From positions 1-33,638 of the IMG/VR virus record IMGVR_UViG_3300005581_000067: 33,638 nt of DNA; one strand, written 5' to 3'. This document shows, one piece after another, positions 1 to 7,246 of this stretch; within the stretch, counting starts at the first letter, position 1; each line of letters begins with the position of its first letter. The notes beneath the pieces were generated by a model. The model saw only the letters and a program-made list of their open reading frames with translations, did not search any database and was not told where the DNA came from. This DNA is from a virus. The position numbers and the translations under genes are program-made.

Positions 1-978
1 ATCGTTTGCGGTTACGGTTGCCCCACTTTTAGTCCAAGCCGCATCATCAAACTCCTCACTTCTCAACACCAAATTCGTCCTCTGCGGTTCTAACAACACC
101 GCTGGACAACTGCCGTAGGTGTAATCTAAACGAGGGAAGTTTAGTCGGTCTGTGGTGGGTAGGTATGTTTGGGCGGTTGTGCCTTCGACGATTTGTGCGC
201 CCCAAATGAATAAACCGCTTGTGCCATTACCAGTATAATTCTCAACCCTTGCGGATGTAGAGGATGTGATAATATTCCACTGACCCCGTAAAAATGATAC
301 TGATGTACTTGTAGCAGTAACGATACAGCGATACCACCCATCCCCAACATTTATTATGGAAGCATTAAGTCCTGCATCTACACTACCCAATGTTCCATCG
401 GATAAATTAAAATTCGCCCTTGTTGAAGGCAATCCTCCCGTACCTACAAATTGCAAAAAACTTCTTTCGCTTGATTTAGCATAAATACTTAATGTGTAAG
501 TTGTGCTTAATATGGATGTTCCAGCGTCTTCTCTAATATTGTGTTCCGAAGTGCTTGTTGTCTCAACAATCTTATCAGCACTTGTAGTTCCGTCTGGCGC
601 AGTTGTTGTGTTTGCATTGACTGTTGTGCCAATCTTTGTCCAACTCGCATCATCAAACTGCTGACTATAACTCAACAAATTCCACGGCACTCTCTGTATC
701 AACCCACTTGAATTTGTTCTAAACGCATCACTTCCACGAGTCCAAGTTGAATCACCCGCACCGCTTGTGGGAATTTCGGAATAAAGTTTACCCCCTTTGT
801 ACCCGCTTGGAATCAGCAACAAGGACGCACTTAATAGCAACCCGCTCACCGCATCAACACAAGCACCGCCTTCAACTACTCCGCCATCCGCTACAACCCG
901 TGTAGCATAAGCGCCAAAAATCCCTTGAGCATAGTTGGAACGATTGATTCCAACGCCCAAACCTATGCCCATTCTCAT
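1..978 (-). CDS. Tail fibre / receptor-binding protein, 3' end outside window
   Basis: The frame is open for all 326 codons from the ATG at 978 to the left edge, so the gene is cut by the window. It is a probable tail fibre or spike protein that contacts the host surface. The sequence is rich in S, T, G and N and contains the motif LLSYSQQFDDASWTK at about residues 100-114. A second copy, LVLRSEEFDDAAWTK, starts near residue 303, so a beta-sandwich (carbohydrate-binding-module-like) unit of about 200 residues is at least partly duplicated. Such 'WTK...TAPDGTTSADKI' units are familiar from fibres of Bacteroidota phages. The start overlaps the stop of the upstream 101-residue gene as TAATG, indicating translational coupling. 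Base composition is unlike the neighbours: sampled lines are 40-52% G+C, and GCG, GGG and CGG codons are common. This suggests recent acquisition of the fibre. Receptor and true length cannot be seen. Confidence 0.8.
   Translation of the reverse strand, partial: MRMGIGLGVGINRSNYAQGIFGAYATRVVADGGVVEGGACVDAVSGLLLSASLLLIPSGYKGGKLYSEIPTSGAGDSTWTRGSDAFRTNSSGLIQRVPWNLLSYSQQFDDASWTKIGTTVNANTTTAPDGTTSADKIVETTSTSEHNIREDAGTSILSTTYTLSIYAKSSERSFLQFVGTGGLPSTRANFNLSDGTLGSVDAGLNASIINVGDGWYRCIVTATSTSVSFLRGQWNIITSSTSARVENYTGNGTSGLFIWGAQIVEGTTAQTYLPTTDRLNFPRLDYTYGSCPAVLLEPQRTNLVLRSEEFDDAAWTKSGATVTAND
16..685 (-). repeat. Two copies of the fibre-domain start, about 600 bases apart
   Basis: The stretches at about 621-685 and 16-77 are diverged copies; both contain the plus-strand core CGCATCATCAAACT and encode the same F-D-D-A-S/A-W-T-K motif. 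The spacing corresponds to about 203 residues, so the interval is one full domain unit and the next unit continues beyond the left edge. Identity is well below perfect, so this is an old duplication within a protein, not an assembly artefact. Confidence 0.75.
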
Positions 979-1283
979 TACTTATAGGCAATTATGCTAC
1001 CTGAAGAGATAGCAAATCCAGTGATGATTCCTCCAGCTGGGAGGTATGCTCCTTGCTTAAAGGTAATGGTACTCATACCTCTTAGAGATAGAGTTTCTGC
1101 TCCATTTACTTTAAATGAAGTAAAGACTGTGTCTTCTTGTGGAATAAGAGCACTGAACTGAACATCAGCTACTGTACCTGTTCCATATCTTACAAAGCCT
1201 CCAGCTCCTGCCATTAGACCTGTACTTGAAGCAATCTGTCTTAGACGCTTGGATTGCTCTTTAAGCAAATCATTATTTTCCAT
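978..1283 (-). CDS. Small beta-rich virion protein, fibre-adaptor or decoration type
   Basis: This 101-residue protein has a short charged helix at the N-terminus (residues 1-18, MENNDLLKEQSKRLRQIA). The rest is beta-rich, with a final half of the type 'QGAYLPAGGIITG...SSGSIIAYK'. Small phage proteins with the pattern 'G.tLPAGT.i.G.f..i...SGsviAY' are common next to tail fibre genes and are thought to be structural; the exact role is unknown. It is the first gene of a two-gene unit behind its own promoter, and its TAA overlaps the ATG of the fibre gene (TAATG). That coupling suggests the two proteins are made together and may assemble together, for example as an adaptor or head-fibre base. 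There is no signal peptide or membrane segment, and the A/T-rich leader lacks a Shine-Dalgarno sequence. Confidence 0.6.
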   Translation of the reverse strand: MENNDLLKEQSKRLRQIASSTGLMAGAGGFVRYGTGTVADVQFSALIPQEDTVFTSFKVNGAETLSLRGMSTITFKQGAYLPAGGIITGFAISSGSIIAYK

Positions 1284-1402
1284 AATTATATATTTTAAAA
1301 GTTAAATTATCTTAGCAGTACTTAGGTAATCTAAGTACTCGGCACATGTGCCCGTAGTACAAAAGTATACAAATTAAAAATAAAGTCAAGAAACTAGGAG
1401 GA
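1284..1402 (-). promoter_or_regulatory. Palindrome cluster in the leader of the fibre unit
   Basis: This gene-free gap contains, besides a promoter, a cluster of inverted repeats. A perfect 9-base inverted repeat with a 5-base spacer lies at 1317-1339 (arms AGTACTTAG and CTAAGTACT). A perfect 12-base palindrome, GGCACATGTGCC, lies at 1341-1352. A further AGTAC lies at 1356-1360, flanking the palindrome opposite the AGTACT at 1334-1339. Most of it should fall just downstream of the transcription start, so it could act as RNA hairpins that protect the 5' end or as a DNA operator. The function is not known. Confidence 0.6.
1360..1390 (-). promoter_or_regulatory. Bacteroidota-type promoter of the fibre unit
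   Basis: On the minus strand a CTTG at 1390-1387 is followed by 19 bases and then TACTTTTG at 1367-1360. This matches the Bacteroidota vegetative promoter (a -33 TTG/TTTG box, 19-21 bases, then a -7 TAnnTTTG box). The start of transcription would be near 1353-1355, about 70 bases before the ATG of the 101-residue gene. The same arrangement with the same spacing occurs at 26997-27027. Confidence 0.7.
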
Positions 1403-1416
1403 TTATTTCCTCCCAG
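1371..1416 (-). terminator. Intrinsic terminator after the 1928-residue gene
   Basis: On the minus strand a 9-base-pair stem (arms at 1416-1408 and 1402-1394, one G-T pair) closes a 5-base loop at 1407-1403. It is followed by a T-rich tract. The stop codon TAA of the upstream gene lies in the loop. The T tract overlaps the -33 box of the next promoter, so terminator and promoter are packed together. Confidence 0.75.
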
Positions 1417-4400
1417 TCTCTGAGTATATTTCTGTTAGAGAAGATGTTCTATCTCTTGATTCTGATCTTTCAATCTGTAGAGACTCTATTTTATTCAATA
1501 GACTTTCTTTAGTATCTAAGTCCTCTACGTAGTCTATTTGTCTTTCAATAGACTTGATTTGTTTATCTATAGAGTTTACAGAACGTTTCTCTCCTCTTAA
1601 GTCTGATTCTAAGCTACTTACGTACCACTTAGGGTTATACTTCTCGTACTTTCTAAATAAGTACTCAGGATTTAAGAAGTAGTTTATAGAAGCGTTTAAT
1701 CCAAATAGTTTCTGAATACGAGCAGACACTTCCATATCTCCTTTAAGAGTAGGATCTGGGGGGTATCTTTTAGGGTTAGAGATCTTACCACTTCTACTTC
1801 TAGGAACATACTCATCAAAAGGACTTGCATCATCAAAAGGATTAAGCATTTCTACAGTTAATTTTATAGCATCTGTAGCACCTGCAAATGGAAGTAATAC
1901 GTTTCTATTCAAATAGTACTGAGCAAAGTTTTGTCCGTCTACGTTGTTTTCAAATCTAGAATGGTAAATAGACAAAGGACTGAATATAGGGTTCAAACTG
2001 TTTAACTCGTCTTCAATCAGTAACAAGTTATAAAGCAAGAAATACACTACATACATATCTTCATCATCCTCATCATCATATCTCAAACTGTTAAGCAAAG
2101 CAGATACTCCCATAATTAAAGCTAATGCAAGCATATCTATAGCTGCACCTTCTGCTTCTCTGCGTTCTGCAGGAGTCATAAGATTTCTAGTTGCAGGTAA
2201 TGAGAAGTTTGTTTGATAAAGTAGTTTAAGCGCTTGGATTACTGTTACGTAAAAACCTTGAAACTCTTCTCCTGATCTAGGATTGATAGTTCTACCTACT
2301 TTAAATCTCCTCATACCTTGGTAAGCAACCCATCCTTTCATGTTTCCTATAATTCTACCCAGAGTGTATCTGCTGTACTCTCCCTTATCCATAGATCCAT
2401 AAGCACCTTGTATAGCAGCGTTAACGTGGTTAAGTTTACCTCTGTAGTATTGTTCTATTTTTGAAAATCCTTCTAAGTCTACAATTGTATCTTTAGGAAC
2501 AAGAACTCCGTCTTTGAAGTCATATGCTTCAAACAAAGGAACTCCTTCAGGTTTATCTACCAAAGGAACTAAGAACTGCTGAGACATAGCCTCTGCAACT
2601 GCACTTCTCATTTCAAATTCACCAAAGGTTCTAAAGAATCCTAGAAAGTTAAATGGATTGTACTTACGATACTTGCCTAACTTAGAAATAAATAACTTAC
2701 GTCCTGTTTCACTTAATTGATCTTCTGGCATAACATTAAAGTATCTCATACGAGCAATGTATTCAGAATCCCTACCATCTTCTACTTCTGACTGAAACAA
2801 GTCTGCTATGTGTACAGCATTCCTACCCATAGCCTTAAAAATTTCCTTACGACTTAAACCATAAATACCAGCTTGAATAAAGATGTTAGCAGATCCTGCC
2901 ATGAAGTTTTTTACACTAGAAGGAAGACGATACGCAAGTACAATAGGAGAGTTAACAGATAAAGACATATCAAGTACTTTCTCTACCATCCTACCCGCTT
3001 TGTTGTTTACTAAGAACTTACGATTCTTACCTTGTAACTTACGTTCAAACAAGTTATTAATCATTTTCTCAATCTTAGTACCAGGTAAGGATTCTTTTAA
3101 TACGTCCTGCATACCGTAGATGTAAGGCATTACTTCATAGGCTTCTTTAAATCTGATTAAGTCTGCACCATACATTCCAATACTGTTAAGGATGTTTAAA
3201 CTCATCTTGTCTGCAGGGATAGGTCTATTATACTTTAAGTAAAGTCTCTTACTTACTTTTTGTATAACAGATCCTCCTTCTTCAGTTCTTGCTGTTTCCT
3301 CGTCATCTTCAAAAGTAGCTCTATCCCAAATACCTTGAAAAGTAGATCCTATTTTAGATTTAAGTGTACCCATATTAGTATCTTTCAGAGACCTTTCTAC
3401 AGGGTCCATCATAACACTAGGTAACTCTAACCCTTTCTTAAGGTTCATAGGTGTTCCTTTCTGAAGATCTAGATAAAGATCTGTAATCTTTTGAAGAATT
3501 TCTTTTTCCTTAGCATCTAACTTATCGTACTCTTTGTTTCTATATTCAGTTCTGTCTGTACGTAAAGGAACACGCTTACTGTATTTTACATTCTTTACTT
3601 CTGGTTTAATGTATCTAGGGTTCACTGCAATAGTATTCCATCTAAAAGAAGGAGAAGTATCGCTAATCAAAGTTTTATCTGTAGGTTCGGTAGACATCCA
3701 GAAATATAAAGGTTCATCAGATAAAGTCCATACCTGATTGTTCTCATCCCATACGTTTACTTTTTTGTGGTTTTGTTTGTACCAATCAGTCTTTCTAAGT
3801 TCTTTAGTTGCATCCAATTCTAATAGAGAGTCATCAGTTTGGTCTTGGTACTTTACATTGTTCTGAGCAATTAAAGAAGTTTTAATTAGATTTAACTTAC
3901 TAGTGTATTCTCTTACATAGTCAGGAGTGTAAACCTTCTCTTGGATGTCTCCAAAAGAAGAGAACAGATCCTTGAGATTGTCAGAATCTTCTTTAGACAT
4001 ATCTACATCAGTCTTGTAAGCAGTTTTAATTGCTTCTATTTCTTCTTCTAATGCTCTAACAAGAGTAGAGAGATTAGAAGGAGTTCCATCTGGATTAGGA
4101 GAAGCGATCTTAGAACCTTCATAGAAGTTATCTGTGTTCTTATATCCCTTCAATACCCCGAATATATCATTCCATACTTCATCCATTTTACGAACACCTG
4201 AAGGAACAGGATACCTAGACTGAATAGCAGCAACTGCATCTACTATTTTTTTTCTTTGTTTATAGAACTCAGGATCAATTTTTCTTACGCAGTTGTTTGC
4301 TTTCCACAACTCAAACTGTTTCTTATAGTAATCTACTGTTTGTTTCTTGTAGTCTAAGGTATCAGCATCAGCATTGTCGTCTACTGCTTGTTGATAGTCA

Positions 4401-7189
4401 GCAGCTGCTTTATCGTAAGCTGTTTTTTTAGAATTTAGTTGAGAGTCAAAAAGTGCTTGGTTTTCTTTACTGATAGTGTAAGTATAAAGTTCTGCAGCAG
4501 CTCTACTCTTCTTCCATTCTCTAATGTTAGCAGCAATTCTAAGTCCTGCTTCGTCTTTTAAGTTTTTGTTTTTATCGTAATCAGATTCTAGTAAGTCTAG
4601 TTCTTCTTTTAAGTCATCTAATTTATCTAACTGTTCTTCTGAGTTTTCTTCTGTAAGACTTCCTACTTGGATCTTATTCATCTCTTCAAAGATTAAGTCT
4701 CTAGCTTCTTTAGCTTCTGCACTAAGCATATTCTGAATCTGATAGTAGATATCTTCAAAAGGCTGTACTTCAAACTCAGATCTAGTTCTACGAATCTCTT
4801 CTTCTTTAGCTCTGATTAAATCTTTTACTGTAGAGTCTTGTACTTTAGTTTGTTTTAATTCTCTTAACTCTGCTTTAAGTTTAGTTATAAGATTGTTGTA
4901 ACGAACTTCATCCATCTCACTCAACAGAACTAGTGTTTCTCTCTTAGAGATTTTTCCATTCTTGTTTTCTACAATCTCTACTTTCTTAATGAAACGTCCA
5001 AATACATTTTCAAAGTCAAATGCAGTATTCACTCCCACCCCTTTACTCTTTAGGTGGTTTTGTAACTCATCTGCAATCTTCTTTAATTTAACTTCCATTG
5101 CTTGAGCCTTTACGTTAGCCGTATCAAACTGGTTAGAAATCATACCTCCTACAGTACCTGTAAGAATGTTTCCTGATAATCCTGCTGACTCTAAGAAAAG
5201 AGAGAAGTTTCCTACGTCTTTTATCTGACCTCTAAGTGCTTTTAGTAAGTTAGTCTTAGTAGCTAGGGTAGACATTCTTGCTTCTTCATTCCTAATACGA
5301 TCTTCTGTAAGTTTTATAAGTCTAGTGTTCCCTAGTTTTTGTGCACTTGCTAATGAAACTTTAAACCTATCTATATTGTCTTGGATTCGCTTCTGAGCGT
5401 CTTTTGTCTGTGGTGCGAACTCATCTGCCAACTTAATAGCTAAAGCCTCTACAGCGTTGTTAAAATAAGCCTTAGACAAAGAATCTGCAGTAGCTTCTAA
5501 GTTTAACAACTGTTGACCCAAAATAGTGTTTGCTCCTAGGTCTCCCATAACTCTACGATAATTTTGTGCTAGGTTTGTATACTGCTCTCCTAACTCTTTA
5601 GCATGGTAAGCTTGTCTAAACAGTTGATCTTTGGTTATTGTAGGATCAGAAGACATCTTGTTAAGAGAAGTACGAACACTTGCCAAGTACTTAGAGCTAT
5701 CATGGAAGAAACTTACTAAAGATTTAAAAGACTCTTTAGCCTCAGCTGCAGAAATCTCTACGAACATGTCCTTAGTTCTTAATACACTGCCTACGTTTAC
5801 TCCTAGAATCTCTGCTTGATCTCTTACCTTACTCCAGTTGATTAGATTTTCGTCCTGTAATAGTTCATCTAAACGAGTAAGGAAGTCTGAATTCTCTTCT
5901 ACAAATCTATCCATCTCAAGCATTTGAGGCACACTCATAGTATAGGGTATAGAATCAAACTTAGTATATATAATACTAGTATTAATATCTTGAGCAAGGA
6001 GTATCTCATTGAAGAAGTTTTCCATCAATAGATCTATATTCTCTAGACTATTAGGATTTTGATTTAGATTTAACTTCTTACCAAAGAACTTAAAGATAGC
6101 ATCTATAATTTTAATAAACCAGTTTGGTTCTTCCGACTCTAGAGTGTTGCGGAAATCAGGATTAGTAAAAAACTCTGATACAAACTCATGTATGTCTTTA
6201 AAACCATAGTAAGTGTCTGTTCTTTTTTTTGTAGAATATTTCTGTTGATAGTAGGCAAGGATAGGCTTAAGACTATTTACAAGTTCTTTGTCTATCTCGC
6301 TTGTAGGATTTTGTAACGTAGATGATAGAACAGAGTGTAGAATCTCGTGGAGAATAACACGTCTAGAATAATCTAGTCCTCTATTCTTTAATCCAAATAC
6401 ATTTAGTTTAATTTTATGTAGTTCAGGAACATACTCTCCCATAGGAATTACATCTCTGTTTTGTAAGTCTTTACCTGTAAAAAAGTCTAAACCGATTGTA
6501 GGGATCAAGTCTATAATAGGTAAAAGTTTTTTAATCACAAACTTCTCGTAGTCAGGAGTCTCTGGATCGTTTAGAATCTTAACTAAAGTATCATAGACAT
6601 CAGGATTTTGAAAGTCTACGTACTTCTTTAAGAACTCTATACGTGACTCTTCTCCATTTACTAGACGTTTATTAAATACTTCTCCTTCAATAAAACTAGA
6701 AAGATATACCATGTTTAGTTCAGTAAAAGGTATAGGATATACTTTGTACATCCTTTCTAATACTGGTGCTTCTGGATTAACAATCTCTATACCTACAGAG
6801 GCAAGTCCATTGTTTTTAACATAGTTGCCTATCTCTACTAAAGTAGTAAGATTAATAGGATTATCTATTCTTACTTGAACATCTTCAAATAAATCCTGAG
6901 CTGCTCTAAGATACTTAACTTGATCGGAGGTTAACGAATCAATACCTACGTTTCTAAGTAAGTTGTCTGAGTCTATTTCTACAAAATTTCCAAACCTACC
7001 CTTATCCTTGTTTAAAGGTTTAGGCCAGGTATTGTATCCATCTTTTTTAGAATATAGACTTCCTTGCTTAACTAAGTCTATGGCTTGCTCGTTACTATAG
7101 CCTACTTGGGATAGAGTATAAGCAAGTACAGAAGTTTGATTCATCCCTGTTACAGGATTAGTATATTTTATAACACAGCCTTTAGACAT
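1403..7189 (-). CDS. Giant virion/RNA-polymerase-associated protein with zincin motif
   Basis: This 1928-residue protein is the last of three giants in the polymerase cluster; crAss-like phages typically encode such large proteins beside the virion RNA polymerase, and they are packaged or ejected with it. Residues 281-285 read HEILH, with a downstream HEFVSEFF near 333-340 that can supply the third glutamate ligand, so a zincin-type zinc metallopeptidase domain is likely. The middle (about 600-1250) is long, charged and heptad-like, probably coiled coil. Near the C-terminus, hydrophobic stretches around 1680-1698 and 1708-1724 flank an acidic run (DDEDDED) and could insert in membranes. Another basic, coiled segment ends the protein. 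No polymerase motif was found in it. The leader is A/T-rich and has TATATTTG 41-48 bases before the ATG. Substrates of the peptidase are unknown, and self-processing of the giants is possible. Confidence 0.75.
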   Translation of the reverse strand: MSKGCVIKYTNPVTGMNQTSVLAYTLSQVGYSNEQAIDLVKQGSLYSKKDGYNTWPKPLNKDKGRFGNFVEIDSDNLLRNVGIDSLTSDQVKYLRAAQDLFEDVQVRIDNPINLTTLVEIGNYVKNNGLASVGIEIVNPEAPVLERMYKVYPIPFTELNMVYLSSFIEGEVFNKRLVNGEESRIEFLKKYVDFQNPDVYDTLVKILNDPETPDYEKFVIKKLLPIIDLIPTIGLDFFTGKDLQNRDVIPMGEYVPELHKIKLNVFGLKNRGLDYSRRVILHEILHSVLSSTLQNPTSEIDKELVNSLKPILAYYQQKYSTKKRTDTYYGFKDIHEFVSEFFTNPDFRNTLESEEPNWFIKIIDAIFKFFGKKLNLNQNPNSLENIDLLMENFFNEILLAQDINTSIIYTKFDSIPYTMSVPQMLEMDRFVEENSDFLTRLDELLQDENLINWSKVRDQAEILGVNVGSVLRTKDMFVEISAAEAKESFKSLVSFFHDSSKYLASVRTSLNKMSSDPTITKDQLFRQAYHAKELGEQYTNLAQNYRRVMGDLGANTILGQQLLNLEATADSLSKAYFNNAVEALAIKLADEFAPQTKDAQKRIQDNIDRFKVSLASAQKLGNTRLIKLTEDRIRNEEARMSTLATKTNLLKALRGQIKDVGNFSLFLESAGLSGNILTGTVGGMISNQFDTANVKAQAMEVKLKKIADELQNHLKSKGVGVNTAFDFENVFGRFIKKVEIVENKNGKISKRETLVLLSEMDEVRYNNLITKLKAELRELKQTKVQDSTVKDLIRAKEEEIRRTRSEFEVQPFEDIYYQIQNMLSAEAKEARDLIFEEMNKIQVGSLTEENSEEQLDKLDDLKEELDLLESDYDKNKNLKDEAGLRIAANIREWKKSRAAAELYTYTISKENQALFDSQLNSKKTAYDKAAADYQQAVDDNADADTLDYKKQTVDYYKKQFELWKANNCVRKIDPEFYKQRKKIVDAVAAIQSRYPVPSGVRKMDEVWNDIFGVLKGYKNTDNFYEGSKIASPNPDGTPSNLSTLVRALEEEIEAIKTAYKTDVDMSKEDSDNLKDLFSSFGDIQEKVYTPDYVREYTSKLNLIKTSLIAQNNVKYQDQTDDSLLELDATKELRKTDWYKQNHKKVNVWDENNQVWTLSDEPLYFWMSTEPTDKTLISDTSPSFRWNTIAVNPRYIKPEVKNVKYSKRVPLRTDRTEYRNKEYDKLDAKEKEILQKITDLYLDLQKGTPMNLKKGLELPSVMMDPVERSLKDTNMGTLKSKIGSTFQGIWDRATFEDDEETARTEEGGSVIQKVSKRLYLKYNRPIPADKMSLNILNSIGMYGADLIRFKEAYEVMPYIYGMQDVLKESLPGTKIEKMINNLFERKLQGKNRKFLVNNKAGRMVEKVLDMSLSVNSPIVLAYRLPSSVKNFMAGSANIFIQAGIYGLSRKEIFKAMGRNAVHIADLFQSEVEDGRDSEYIARMRYFNVMPEDQLSETGRKLFISKLGKYRKYNPFNFLGFFRTFGEFEMRSAVAEAMSQQFLVPLVDKPEGVPLFEAYDFKDGVLVPKDTIVDLEGFSKIEQYYRGKLNHVNAAIQGAYGSMDKGEYSRYTLGRIIGNMKGWVAYQGMRRFKVGRTINPRSGEEFQGFYVTVIQALKLLYQTNFSLPATRNLMTPAERREAEGAAIDMLALALIMGVSALLNSLRYDDEDDEDMYVVYFLLYNLLLIEDELNSLNPIFSPLSIYHSRFENNVDGQNFAQYYLNRNVLLPFAGATDAIKLTVEMLNPFDDASPFDEYVPRSRSGKISNPKRYPPDPTLKGDMEVSARIQKLFGLNASINYFLNPEYLFRKYEKYNPKWYVSSLESDLRGEKRSVNSIDKQIKSIERQIDYVEDLDTKESLLNKIESLQIERSESRDRTSSLTEIYSETGRK

Positions 7190-7229
7190 CTTGTTTTATT
7201 TAAATTTAAATTGTTTACTTGTTTACTTA

Positions 7230-7237
7230 CAAATATA
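7230..7237 (-). promoter_or_regulatory. TATATTTG -7-like box before the 1928-residue gene
   Basis: The 57-base gap contains TATATTTG on the minus strand, matching the Bacteroidota -7 consensus TAnnTTTG. No TTG box is visible 19 bases upstream, so this is a weaker candidate than the promoters at 1360 and 26997. The same box sits in the gap before the 3148-residue gene. Confidence 0.4.
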
Positions 7238-7246
7238 GTTTGTTTA

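Noticed and set aside
141-350. Minus-strand frame of 69 codons
   Set aside because: It overlaps the fibre gene in another frame; the fibre frame is open for 326 codons and has domain motifs, so this is a shadow.
1-978. Diversity-generating retroelement target in the fibre gene
   Set aside because: No template repeat or reverse transcriptase was seen in the window, and the repeated units are diverged domain copies without an adenine-biased pattern that I could show.
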